Of a stretch of DNA of 64,000 bases, positions 40,044 to 52,455 are shown in pieces (within the stretch, counting starts at the first letter, position 1; each line of letters opens with the position of its first letter). Origin of the DNA: Streptomyces hyaluromycini (lineage in GTDB: Bacteria > Actinomycetota > Actinomycetes > Streptomycetales > Streptomycetaceae); NCBI RefSeq assembly GCF_002217755.1, contig NZ_BCFL01000021.1, forward strand, positions 472,977 to 536,976, read 5' to 3'. Both the position numbers and the translations under genes were made by a program. The notes below the pieces were generated by a model, which ran no database searches, was not told where the DNA came from, and was given only the letters and a program-made list of their open reading frames with translations.

Positions 40044-42893
40044 ATGCGCTTTCGCGGGAAGTCGATCCGCCGGAAGATCGTGGCGCTGCTTCTCGTGCCG
40101 CTGGTGTCCCTGACGGCCGTCTGGGGCTTCGCGGCCGTGCTCACGGGACGCGAAGTCACCCACATGTTCCAGGTGTCGTCGATCGTCGAGGACATCGGCT
40201 ACCCCACCGAGGACGCGGTCCGCGCTCTCCAGCAGGAACGCCGGCAGACCCTGGTCTATCTCGCCGACCCGCGGGCGTCCGACGCGCTCACCGCCCTGAA
40301 CCGCACGCGTGCCGCCACCGACGAGACCGTGGCCCAACTCCGCAAGAACGCCCGGGAACAGCACGTACGCGACGGCCTGAACGCCGACGACAGCGAACGC
40401 CTCACCGCCGAACTCGACGGCCTCGACGGCATCGACCCCCTGCGGCGCAGCGTCGAGCAGGGCACCGTGGACCGTGCCCAGGCCCTCGCCCTCTACAACG
40501 CCGTCGTCGACCCCTGCTACACGCTGCTCGGCTCCCTCGACGGGACCGACGACGTCGGGATCGACAAGCAGGCCCGCGCCCTCGTCAACATCACCCGCGC
40601 CCGGGAGCTCGTCTCCCGCGAGGACGCCCTGCTCGGCTCCGCCCTGGTCGTCGGAAAGGTCTCCCGCGAGGAGACCCGCGAGATCTCCGACCTCATAGCC
40701 CAGCGCACCCTCCTCTACGACATCAGCCTCCCGCTGGTGCCGGCCGGCGAACGCGACCGCTTCGACCGCTTCTGGAAGAGCGCCACCACCGCTCCGCTGC
40801 TGGCCGCCGAGAGGTCCGTCGTCGCCGCCGGATCCGGCATGCCGAACGACGTCAGCGCGAAGAGCTGGGACACCACCGCGGGCAATGTGCTCGACGAACT
40901 GCGCATCCTCGACGACCAGGTCGGCGACCGCTTCAAGGACCGCATCCGGCCCGTCGCCGTCAACGAGTTCGTCCAGGCGTCCGTCGTCGGTGTCCTCGGT
41001 CTGGCCGCCGTGCTGTTCTCGCTGGTCGTGTCGGTCCGGGTCGGCCGCAGTCTCATCCGCGACCTGCGGCTGCTGCGCCAGGAGGCGCACGAGGCGTCCG
41101 GGGTCCGGCTGCCGAGCGTGATGCGCAGGCTGTCCACGGGCGAACAGGTCGACGTGGAGACAGAGGTCCCGCGCCTGGAGTTCGACAAGAACGAGATCGG
41201 CGAAGTCGGCCAGGCCCTCAACACCCTGCAGCGCGCCGCCGTGGAGGCCGCCGTCAAGCAGGCCGAGCTGCGCTCCGGAGTCTCCGAGGTCTTCGTCAAC
41301 CTCGCCCGCCGCAGCCAGGTCCTGCTGCACAAGCAGCTCACCCTGCTCGACACCATGGAACGCAGGACCGAGGACACCGACGAGCTCGCCGACCTCTTCC
41401 GCCTCGACCACCTCACCACCCGGATGCGCCGGCACGCCGAGGGCCTGGTCATCCTCTCCGGCGCCGCCCCCTCGCGGCAGTGGCGCCGGCCCATCCAGCT
41501 CATGGACGTGGTGCGTGCCGCCGTGGCCGAGGTCGAGGACTACGAGCGCATCGAGGTCCGCCGGCTGCCCCGCGTCGCCGTCACCGGCCCCGCCGTCGCC
41601 GACCTCACCCACCTCGTGGCCGAACTCCTGGAGAACGCCACGGTGTTCTCGCCGCCGCACACCGCCGTGCAGGTCCTCGGCGAACGCGTCGCGAACGGCT
41701 TCACCCTGGAGATCCACGACCGGGGTCTCGGCATGGCGGCCGAGGCACTCCTGGACGCCAACCTGCGGCTCGCCGAGACGCCCGAGTTCGAGCTCTCCGA
41801 CACCGACCGGCTCGGCCTGTTCGTGGTCAGCCGTCTCGCCCAGCGCCAGAACGTCCGCGTCTCGCTCCAGCCGTCCCCCTACGGCGGTACCACGGCCGTC
41901 GTCTTCCTCCCCGACGTACTGCTGACCGACGACGTCCCCGACACCAACGGGGTCGGCTTCCGCCTCGACCGCACCCGCCCGGCCAGGGAGGCCGAAGCCG
42001 AGCAGGGCCGCGTCACCTCGCCGGGCCAGGTGGCGGCAGAGCGGCCCGGGCTGCCGGCCGCGCTGCTGGACGGCCCGGTCGAGCTGGAGGCACCCGTCGC
42101 CCTGGACGCCCTGGACGACTTCCCGGGCGCGCTCACCGACGACGACAGCGAGCGGGGCGGGCTGTTCCGCCCCCGCCGCTCCCTCGCCCGCGCCGACGAC
42201 ACCACGCCCGCCGTGACCGAACTTCATCAGCCGGCCCGCGAGACGGCGGACGGCTTCGGCGACGAGCACCCCGGCGGCCCGGTACCGCTGCCCAGACGGC
42301 GGACGCCCAAGCTGGTCAGCTCGCACGGCAAGCCCGTCACCGAGCAGCGCTCCCGCCGCGTCGAACCGGACGGCCGGGAGGACCGGGGCGAGCGGGACCG
42401 GGCGGACCAGGGCCGCCCCGAACCGGGCGGACTCGCCCCGCTGCCCTCCCGCCGCCGCACCGACCCGTCCTCGCACCGCGTCATCGGCTCGGCCGACCGC
42501 GTCGAGGAACCCACGGCGCCCCAGGCCGGCGGTCCGGACGAACCCTCCGGACCCCCCGCCCTGCCCCGGCGCACCCGCCGCTCCGCGATCACCGCAGGCA
42601 GCGGCACCGACGACTCCGTCCCGCCCCTCGGCAGCGCATCCCCGGAAGCCGCGTCCGGCACCCGGCCGCTGCCCAGGCGGGTACGGCAGGCCAACCTGGC
42701 CCCACAGCTGCGACAGGAACCCGCAGCACCCGCCGTGCGCGAGCCGAACCCCGTCGAGCGTGACGCCGACGAGGTACGCAGCCGCATGGCCTCGCTCCAG
42801 CGCGGCTGGCAGCGCGGCCGTGTGGAGAACGGTGAGGACGACGGTTCCCGGAACAGCACAGCACAAGGAACGACTAAGGGGGACGGTCGATGA
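40044..42893 (+). CDS. cvnA: Conservon sensor histidine kinase-like protein CvnA
   Basis: A 949-residue membrane protein, first gene of a cvn conservon. A membrane helix (IRRKIVALLLVPLVSLTAVW) is followed by an extracytoplasmic nitrate/nitrite-sensing-type helical domain (~residues 40-305). A second membrane helix (VQASVVGVLGLAAVLFSLVV), a HAMP-like linker and a kinase core come next. RLDHLTTRMRRHAEGLVILS stands for the DHp helix, and HLVAELLENATVFSPPHTAV for the N box of the HATPase. The last ~270 residues are Pro/Arg-rich with repeated LPRR/LPSRR motifs, likely a docking tail. In conservons CvnA signals to the CvnB/C/D module. Start at 40044 has GGGGGAGG; overlaps cvnB by 4 bp. Confidence 0.92.
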   Translation: MRFRGKSIRRKIVALLLVPLVSLTAVWGFAAVLTGREVTHMFQVSSIVEDIGYPTEDAVRALQQERRQTLVYLADPRASDALTALNRTRAATDETVAQLRKNAREQHVRDGLNADDSERLTAELDGLDGIDPLRRSVEQGTVDRAQALALYNAVVDPCYTLLGSLDGTDDVGIDKQARALVNITRARELVSREDALLGSALVVGKVSREETREISDLIAQRTLLYDISLPLVPAGERDRFDRFWKSATTAPLLAAERSVVAAGSGMPNDVSAKSWDTTAGNVLDELRILDDQVGDRFKDRIRPVAVNEFVQASVVGVLGLAAVLFSLVVSVRVGRSLIRDLRLLRQEAHEASGVRLPSVMRRLSTGEQVDVETEVPRLEFDKNEIGEVGQALNTLQRAAVEAAVKQAELRSGVSEVFVNLARRSQVLLHKQLTLLDTMERRTEDTDELADLFRLDHLTTRMRRHAEGLVILSGAAPSRQWRRPIQLMDVVRAAVAEVEDYERIEVRRLPRVAVTGPAVADLTHLVAELLENATVFSPPHTAVQVLGERVANGFTLEIHDRGLGMAAEALLDANLRLAETPEFELSDTDRLGLFVVSRLAQRQNVRVSLQPSPYGGTTAVVFLPDVLLTDDVPDTNGVGFRLDRTRPAREAEAEQGRVTSPGQVAAERPGLPAALLDGPVELEAPVALDALDDFPGALTDDDSERGGLFRPRRSLARADDTTPAVTELHQPARETADGFGDEHPGGPVPLPRRRTPKLVSSHGKPVTEQRSRRVEPDGREDRGERDRADQGRPEPGGLAPLPSRRRTDPSSHRVIGSADRVEEPTAPQAGGPDEPSGPPALPRRTRRSAITAGSGTDDSVPPLGSASPEAASGTRPLPRRVRQANLAPQLRQEPAAPAVREPNPVERDADEVRSRMASLQRGWQRGRVENGEDDGSRNSTAQGTTKGDGR

Positions 42894-43324
42894 CCGATCC
42901 GAAGGCGACCGGCCACACGGCGACGAACAAGGGCGAGCTGAACTGGCTGCTGGACGACCTCGTGGACCGGGTCGCCAGCATCCGCAAGGCCGTCGTGCTC
43001 TCCGGCGACGGCCTGCCCACCGGTGTCTCCAAGGACCTCACCAGAGAGGACAGCGAGCACCTGGCCGCCGTGGCCTCCGGCTTCCACAGCCTCGCCAAGG
43101 GCGTGGGCCGCCACTTCGAGGCGGGCAGCGTCCGGCAGACCGTCGTCGAGCTCGACGACGCCTTCCTGTTCGTCACGGCCGCCGGCGACGGCAGCTGCCT
43201 CGCCGTCTTCTCCGACGCCGACTCCGACGTCGGCCAGGTCGCGTACGAGATGACGCTGCTGGTCAAGCGGGTCGGCGTACATCTGGGGTCCGTTCCGCGC
43301 ACCGATCTGCCCTCGGGCGGGTAG
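42890..43324 (+). CDS. cvnB: Roadblock/LC7 protein CvnB
   Basis: A 144-residue roadblock-domain protein (NWLLDDLVDRVASIRKAVVL, SGDGLPTGVSKDLTREDSEH, RQTVVELDDAFLFVTAAGDG, SCLAVFSDADSDVGQVAYEM). Roadblock proteins act as partners or GTPase regulators for Ras-like/MglA-like proteins; in conservons CvnB works with the GTPase CvnD. ATGA overlap with cvnA; cvnC starts 9 bp after its stop. Confidence 0.95.
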   Translation: MTDPKATGHTATNKGELNWLLDDLVDRVASIRKAVVLSGDGLPTGVSKDLTREDSEHLAAVASGFHSLAKGVGRHFEAGSVRQTVVELDDAFLFVTAAGDGSCLAVFSDADSDVGQVAYEMTLLVKRVGVHLGSVPRTDLPSGG

Positions 43325-43333
43325 TGGGATGAC

Positions 43334-43729
43334 ATGAGCGGAGACGGTCAGGGAAGAAGTCACTGGTTCGACGACGAGGCCGGACCGGTCGTCCGTCCGT
43401 ACGCCATGACACGGGGGCGCACCACCAGTGCGGCCCAGCACCGGCTCGATCTGATCGCGGTGGTCGTCACGGAACCGCACGTGGACGACACGGAGGACGA
43501 CCGGACGCTGTCCCCGGAGCACGTGGACATCGTCGAGCTCTGCCGCGACGTCCCGCAGTCGGTCGCCGAGCTGGCCTCGGAACTCGACCTGCCCGTCGGA
43601 GTGGTCCGGGTCCTCATCGGCGACCTCGTCGACGGGGAACTCGTCCACGTCAACCGGCCGGTACCCCCGGCCGAGCTGGTGGACGAGAGTATTCTGCGCG
43701 ACGTGATCAACGGCCTCCGGGCGCTGTGA
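43334..43729 (+). CDS. cvnC: DUF742 protein CvnC
   Basis: A 131-residue DUF742 protein: WFDDEAGPVVRPYAMTRGRT at the N terminus is the family hallmark, followed by a winged-helix-like part (SPEHVDIVELCRDVPQSVAE, LASELDLPVGVVRVLIGDLV). It is the third member of the conserved cvn order. The GTPase gene cvnD normally comes right after, but here an oxoprolinase gene intervenes. Confidence 0.95.
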   Translation: MSGDGQGRSHWFDDEAGPVVRPYAMTRGRTTSAAQHRLDLIAVVVTEPHVDDTEDDRTLSPEHVDIVELCRDVPQSVAELASELDLPVGVVRVLIGDLVDGELVHVNRPVPPAELVDESILRDVINGLRAL

Positions 43730-43753
43730 CCGGCGCGGAAGCGGAGTAGTGAC

Positions 43754-47384
<3,631 letters not shown>

Positions 47385-47404
<20 letters not shown>

Positions 47405-47990
47405 GCGCGGCAAGCCCCCGGTCGAGCCCGTCACGCTCAAGATCCTCGTGGCCGGCGGCTTCGGCGTGGGCAAGACGACCCTGGTCGGCGCGGTCAGCGA
47501 GATCAGGCCCTTGCGCACCGAGGAACTGCTCACCGAGGCCGGGCGACCGGTCGACGACACCTCCGGCGTCGAGGGCAAGCACACCACCACCGTCGCCATG
47601 GACTTCGGCCGCATCACCCTTCGCGAGGACCTGGTGCTGTACCTGTTCGGCACGCCCGGGCAGGAACGGTTCTGGTTCATGTGGGACGAGCTGGCCGAGG
47701 GCGCGCTGGGAGCCGTCGTGCTCGCCGACACGCGCCGTCTGGAGGACTGCTTCGCCGCCGTCGACTACTTCGAGCGGCGTTCCATACCCTTCCTCGTCGG
47801 CGTCAACTGCTTCGAGGACGCGGCCCGTTACCCGGTGGAGTCGGTCCGCAAGGCCCTCGACCTCGACCCGGACGTACCGGTCGTGCTCTGCGACGCCCGG
47901 GACCGCGAGTCGGTCAAGGAGGTGCTCATCGGCGTCGTCCGGCACGCGATGGCGTACGCGGCGGGCCACCGGCAGTCCGTCACCACCTGA
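47385..47990 (+). CDS. cvnD: Conservon GTPase CvnD
   Basis: A 201-residue small GTPase of the CvnD/MglA-like group. G1 is VAGGFGVGKTTLVGAVSEI (residues 22-40), the switch II G3 region is LYLFGTPGQERFWFMWDEL, and the G4-like part is VGVNCFEDAARYPVESVRKA. GTPG replaces the DxxG of Ras. The ATG at 47385 is preceded by AGGAGA and lies inside the oxoprolinase 3' end (20-bp overlap); upstream in-frame starts are rejected. It completes the conservon and is followed by a strong hairpin. Confidence 0.94.
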
Positions 47991-48000
47991 ACGGCGGCGG

Positions 48001-48038
48001 CACGGCCCGTACCCCCGCCGACCGGGGTACGGGCCGTG
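48001..48038. terminator. Bidirectional terminator between cvnD and glpK
   Basis: A perfect 15-bp stem (CACGGCCCGTACCCC / GGGGTACGGGCCGTG) with an 8-nt loop lies 10 bp after the cvnD stop and 12 bp from the glpK stop. Confidence 0.88.
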
Positions 48039-48050
48039 GTCCCGGGGTGG

Positions 48051-49568
48051 TTACTCGCCGTCCTCCAGCCAGCCGAAGCTCTTCTCCACCGCCTTGCGCC
48101 AGTTCGCGTACTCCCGGTCGCGCACCGGCGCCGCCATGGCGGGCGTCCACTCCACGTCCTTCTGCCAGTGCGACTTGAGCTCGTCCAGGTCGTTCCACAC
48201 GCCGGTGGCCAGGCCGGCCGCGTAGGCGGCGCCCAGGCACGTCGTCTCGGAGACCCGGGGCCGGATCACCGGTACCCCGAGGACATCGGCCTGGTGCTGC
48301 ATCAGGAGGTTGTTCCCGGTCATGCCGCCGTCCACCTTCAGGGTGGTGATCTGCACCCCGGAGTCCTGGTACATGGCGTCCACGACCTCCCGCGTCTGCC
48401 AGCTCGTCGCCTCAAGCACCGCGCGGGCCAGGTGTGCCTTCGTGACGTACCGGGTCAGCCCGGTGACGACCCCGCGCGCGTCCGAGCGCCAGTAGGGCGC
48501 GAACAGGCCCGAGAAGGCGGGCACGATGTAGGCGCCGCCGTTGTCGTCGACGCTCGCCGCCAGGCTCTCGATCTCGTCGGCGGTGCGGATGATGCCGAGC
48601 TGGTCGCGGAACCACTGGACGAGCGCGCCCGTGATGGCGATCGAACCCTCCAGGCAGTAGACCGGCGCCTCGCCGCCGATCTTGTAGCCCATCGTCGTCA
48701 GCAGCCCGTTCTTGGACGGCACCGGCCGGTCGCCGGTGTTGAGCAGCAGGAAACTACCCGTCCCGTAGGTGTTCTTCGCGGTGCCGACCTCGTAGCAGGC
48801 CTGGCCGAAGACCGCCGCCTGCTGGTCGCCCAGCGCGGACGCCACCGGCACCCCGGCTAGCTGGCCGACGGCGGTGCCGTACACCTCGGCGGACGACCTG
48901 ATCTCGGGCAGCACCGCCTCGGGGATGTTCATCGCGGAGAGGATGGCGGGGTCCCACTGGAGGGTCTCCAGGTTCATCAGCATGGTGCGCCCGGCGTTGG
49001 TGACGTCGGTGACGTGCCGGCCGCCGTCGGTGCCGCCGGTGAGGTTCCAGATCAGCCAGGAGTCGATGGTGCCGAAGGCGATCTCACCGTGCTCGGCCCG
49101 GTCCCGCAGCCCGGGTACGTTGTCCAGCAGCCAGGCCGCCTTGGGCCCGGAGAAGTAGCTGGCCAGGGGCAGACCGGTCTGCTCGCGGAAGCGGTCCTGG
49201 CCGTCGCTGCCGCCGAGTTCGTGGCACAGGGCCGCGGTGCGCGTGTCCTGCCAGACGATCGCGTTGTGCACGGGCTTGCCGGTGGCGCGGTCCCACAGGA
49301 CCGTCGTCTCGCGCTGGTTGGTGATGCCCAGCGCGCTCAGCTGGCCGGGGCGCAGCCCCGCGTTGGCGAGCGCCCCGGCCACCACGGCCTGCACCTTGGA
49401 CCAGATCTCGGTGGCGTCGTGTTCCACCCAGCCCGGCTTGGGGAAGATCTGGCGGTGCTCTCGCTGGTCGACGGCGACGATCGCGCCGCCGTGGTCGAAG
49501 ATGATGCATCGGCTCGACGTGGTGCCCTGGTCGATTGCGGCGACGTACTTCTCGGCGGTGTCCGTCAT
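48051..49568 (-). CDS. glpK: Glycerol kinase
   Basis: A 505-residue FGGY-family kinase that makes sn-glycerol 3-phosphate from glycerol and ATP. AIDQGTTSSRCIIFDHGGAI is the ATP-binding start; GWVEHDATEIW, GITNQRETTVLWDRATGKPV, HNAIVWQDTRTAALC and VPAFSGLFAPYWRSDARGVV are signature segments of glycerol kinases, and LKVDGGMTGNNLLMQHQADV closes the ATP site. Full length. The ATG at 49568 has AAGGGG upstream. It is the second gene after glpF (90 bp between), forming a glycerol uptake operon. No GylR/IclR regulator gene lies next to it, unlike the classical Streptomyces gyl operon. Confidence 0.96.
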   Translation of the reverse strand: MTDTAEKYVAAIDQGTTSSRCIIFDHGGAIVAVDQREHRQIFPKPGWVEHDATEIWSKVQAVVAGALANAGLRPGQLSALGITNQRETTVLWDRATGKPVHNAIVWQDTRTAALCHELGGSDGQDRFREQTGLPLASYFSGPKAAWLLDNVPGLRDRAEHGEIAFGTIDSWLIWNLTGGTDGGRHVTDVTNAGRTMLMNLETLQWDPAILSAMNIPEAVLPEIRSSAEVYGTAVGQLAGVPVASALGDQQAAVFGQACYEVGTAKNTYGTGSFLLLNTGDRPVPSKNGLLTTMGYKIGGEAPVYCLEGSIAITGALVQWFRDQLGIIRTADEIESLAASVDDNGGAYIVPAFSGLFAPYWRSDARGVVTGLTRYVTKAHLARAVLEATSWQTREVVDAMYQDSGVQITTLKVDGGMTGNNLLMQHQADVLGVPVIRPRVSETTCLGAAYAAGLATGVWNDLDELKSHWQKDVEWTPAMAAPVRDREYANWRKAVEKSFGWLEDGE

Positions 49569-49658
49569 GGCTACCCCTTGGTCGCTGGGTCGGAAGGCTG
49601 CGTGGGTGGGAGGGCCGCGTCGGGCCGGGGGCGCGTCGGGCCGGAAGGCCGCGCCGAG

Positions 49659-50396
49659 TCAGAAGGCCGCGTTGTAGATCAGGCCCGCGAGCGCCCCGCC
49701 GATCAGGGGGCCGGCGACCGGGATCCAGGCGTAACCCCAGTCCGAGGTGCCCTTGTTGGGGATCGGCAGGAAGGTGTGCACGATCCGGGGGCCGAGGTCG
49801 CGCGTCGGGTTGATCGCGTAGCCGGTGGGGCCGCCGAGCGACAGCCCGATGCCGACGACGAGCAGGGAGACGACCAGCACGGTGGTGCCGGACTCGCCGA
49901 GCCCCTTGGTCAGGCCGAACGCGAGGATCGGCAGGACGAGCGCGATCGTCGCGATGATCTCGGTGACGAGGTTGGCGACCGGGTTCCGGATCTCCGGGAT
50001 GGTGGAGAAGATGCCGAGCGTCGGCGTCGGCTCCTCTCCCGACTCCTCGTCGGGCACGTTGGCCTGGAACTGGGCCAGGTAGACCAGGTAGGTCAGGACG
50101 GCGCCCAGCATCGCGCCGACGAGCTGGCCGAGCAGATAGACCCAGACCTTGCCCCACTTCCCGGTGTCGACGGCGATGCCGATGGTGACGGCGGGGTTCA
50201 GCTGCCCGCCGGACAGGGGAGCGGCGGTGTAGGCGCCGGCGAGGACGCCGAATCCCCAGCCGAACGCGATCACCACCCACCCCGCGCCCCGGGCCTTGGA
50301 GTGTCTGAGGGTGACCGCGGCGCAGACACCCGCACCGAACAGGATCAGGATGGCCGTGCCGATGACTTCGCCGACGAATATGTCTCCGTTGCTCAT
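49659..50396 (-). CDS. glpF: Glycerol facilitator (aquaglyceroporin)
   Basis: A 245-residue MIP-family channel with six helices and two NP loops. The first is LSGGQLNPAVTIGIAVD (NPA at 67-69), the second GGPTGYAINPTRDLGPRIVH, where NPT replaces NPA while the glycerol-type Asp/Arg (RD) is kept. A polar insert (NVPDEESGEEPTPTLG) between helices 3 and 4 is typical of actinobacterial forms. It passes glycerol into the cell for the kinase encoded next. The ATG at 50396 follows GGGAG. Confidence 0.94.
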   Translation of the reverse strand: MSNGDIFVGEVIGTAILILFGAGVCAAVTLRHSKARGAGWVVIAFGWGFGVLAGAYTAAPLSGGQLNPAVTIGIAVDTGKWGKVWVYLLGQLVGAMLGAVLTYLVYLAQFQANVPDEESGEEPTPTLGIFSTIPEIRNPVANLVTEIIATIALVLPILAFGLTKGLGESGTTVLVVSLLVVGIGLSLGGPTGYAINPTRDLGPRIVHTFLPIPNKGTSDWGYAWIPVAGPLIGGALAGLIYNAAF

Positions 50397-50702
50397 GGCG
50401 GCTCCCAGGGCGCTGGCCGGGGGATCGACCCCGGCGCATTGAGCAGGAACGGTTCCCTTGGCGACGTCAGCCGAAGGCAGGGAAGGTCCCGCGCCCCGCC
50501 CGGCGTCAGTGACGAGCGTGCCGTAGCAGCCGAATCGCCCATGGGGGACGGGCCTTGAGACAGGAGCGGCCCATGGCGCAGTGCCTGATTACGCCGAGAA
50601 TGTACGGCGATGTCGACCGACACCGGAAGTTTTCACCGGCACCAGGGGAGCGTCAAGGTCGCCGACGGCAACGATGACAGGCAACCCGCCGGAAAGCAGC
50701 TG
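50397..50702. other. Promoter region of glpFK
   Basis: These 306 bp upstream of glpF hold no gene. A small inverted repeat CGCCGAGAATGTACGGCG (50592-50609) and a duplicated GCCCATGG pair near 50540 and 50571 are visible. I cannot place the promoter or a regulator site with confidence. Confidence 0.4.
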
Positions 50703-52343
50703 TCACGGCTCCACCGCCGCGTACCCGGCCTGGGCCGGATACGCGCCCGAGCCGCGCCGGATCTCGTACCCGGGCAGCCCCGCCCGCCCGAGCACCCAAC
50801 TCGCCCCGTGCAGCGCCTTGGCGGCCTTCTTGAGCGGCGCCAGACACGCGGCCGCCTGCCGGTGGTCGGCCACCCCGCCCGGACCGCACACGACGGTGGC
50901 CAGGGACAGCGTGACGGGACGACCGCCCGCGGACCAGGGTGCGTCGAGCAGGGTGGCGACCGCGTCGAGTCCCGTTTCGTCGGCGAGCACCAGGAAGTCG
51001 TCACCGCCGATGTGCCCCACGCGCGCGTGCCCGACGGCGGCCTCCTGCAGCGCCCGCCCCACCGACCGGATCAGCTCGTCGCCCGCGGCGAACCCGGCAC
51101 CGTCGTTCACCTGCTTGAAGTGGTCGATGTCCAGCCAGCTCAGCGCGAAGACCCGGCCGTCCGCGAGCCACCGGTCCACCTCGCCCGTGATCGCGTCCGA
51201 ACCGGGCAGCCGGGTCAGCGGGTTGAGCGCGGCCGCCTCCTCGACCCGGGTCTCGGCGAGCGCCCGTACGAGGTCGGCGAGGCGCACGACGCCCACACAG
51301 CGCCCGAACCGGTCGACGACCGCCACATCGTCCGAGGTGCGGTCCGGGCCGCCGACGGCCACCACGTCCAGCACCTCCCAGGCGGTCGCGTCGACGCCGA
51401 CCGTGCGGGGTGCGTCGCCCAGCTTGAAGGCAGGGCGGTCCGCGTACAGGGCGTGCCCGTAGCGGCCGGACATCGACAGCAGGAAGCGGGAGCGGTGCAC
51501 CGACCGGACGGGGGCGCCCGTCTGGTCCACCAGGAGTACGCCGGAGACGTCCGGTGAGCCGGTCAGCAGCGTCCGTACCTGCAACGCGGACGCGGTGACC
51601 GGCAGGAGTGCGGCGGGCCGGACGAACTCCCGCACGGACGGCCCGGAGCGCGGGGTCGGCACGGCGGCGGGGGCGGGCGGCGGAACGTATACCTCCGCGA
51701 CCGGGATCCGGGCCGGCGGCGCGAACAGCTCGCCCTGGGCCAGCTGCGCCCCGGCCGACAGGGCGGCCGAGTACTGGAGTTCGGTCTCCACGCCCTCGAC
51801 GGCCACCAGGGCGCCGAGTTCCTCGCACAGGGTCCGCATCGCCCGCACCGCGGCCGGCCGGGCGAGCAGCGAGGCGTCGAGCTTGACCAGGTCGGGGGAG
51901 AGGTCGGTGAGCAGCCGCAGCGGCACGTCCCCGTCGCCGATGCCGTCCGCGCAGATCCGGAACCCCTGGCCGCGCAGTGCCGCCACGGCCTCCAGCAGGG
52001 CCCGCTGCGGCACGTGCGTGTACGGCGGGACGATGTCCAGGGTGACCTCCCAGGGCATCCGTCCGGCCTCGCGGATGGCCTCGGGCAGCGGGCCGATGCC
52101 GCCCAGGTCGGCGAGGGTGGCCGCGAAGACGTTGATGTGCAGCGGCAGCAGGGTCTCCTTGCGGGCCGCCGCGCGGAGGGCCAACACGGCCAGTCTGCCG
52201 TCGAGTTCGGGATTCCGGCGGGCTTCGGCGAGGATGTCGCCGGTCTCGGGGCGGGCGAGGATCTCCAGTGCGGCGATCCCGCCGGTCGTCAGATTGACCA
52301 CCGGCTGGAAGGCGAAACGGAGAGCATCCGTCCAGGTGCGCAC
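50703..52343 (-). CDS. Degenerate EAL-CBS-GGDEF protein
   Basis: A 546-residue cytosolic protein. Residues ~1-220 form an EAL-type domain, ~240-370 a pair of CBS-like motifs (LLTGSPDVSGVLLVDQTGAP; VVDRFGRCVGVVRLADLVRA), and ~375-510 a GGDEF-type domain. The EAL signature is EIL and several metal residues are changed (DIVPPY for the ExT/N segment, ADGIGDG for DDFG), although KLDASL and VEGVET remain. The GGDEF loop reads HIGGDDFLVLA. Both activities are therefore doubtful, and nucleotide sensing via EAL or CBS is the more likely role. GTG start at 52343 without a ribosome site. Monocistronic by position. Confidence 0.85.
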   Translation of the reverse strand: MRTWTDALRFAFQPVVNLTTGGIAALEILARPETGDILAEARRNPELDGRLAVLALRAAARKETLLPLHINVFAATLADLGGIGPLPEAIREAGRMPWEVTLDIVPPYTHVPQRALLEAVAALRGQGFRICADGIGDGDVPLRLLTDLSPDLVKLDASLLARPAAVRAMRTLCEELGALVAVEGVETELQYSAALSAGAQLAQGELFAPPARIPVAEVYVPPPAPAAVPTPRSGPSVREFVRPAALLPVTASALQVRTLLTGSPDVSGVLLVDQTGAPVRSVHRSRFLLSMSGRYGHALYADRPAFKLGDAPRTVGVDATAWEVLDVVAVGGPDRTSDDVAVVDRFGRCVGVVRLADLVRALAETRVEEAAALNPLTRLPGSDAITGEVDRWLADGRVFALSWLDIDHFKQVNDGAGFAAGDELIRSVGRALQEAAVGHARVGHIGGDDFLVLADETGLDAVATLLDAPWSAGGRPVTLSLATVVCGPGGVADHRQAAACLAPLKKAAKALHGASWVLGRAGLPGYEIRRGSGAYPAQAGYAAVEP

Positions 52344-52455
52344 GGGAGCATGATGACGCCACCGGCGTACGCCCAGGGGCAGTTCATGAGACGTTCACGC
52401 ACCCTTTCGGGGTGCTCACACAGGGTAGGGGCCCTCTGCTGTCGCACCCGTCCCG

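Noticed and set aside
39747..42866. Minus-strand frame of about 1039 codons opposite cvnA
   Set aside because: Antisense shadow of the sensor kinase; no ribosome site and no recognisable fold.
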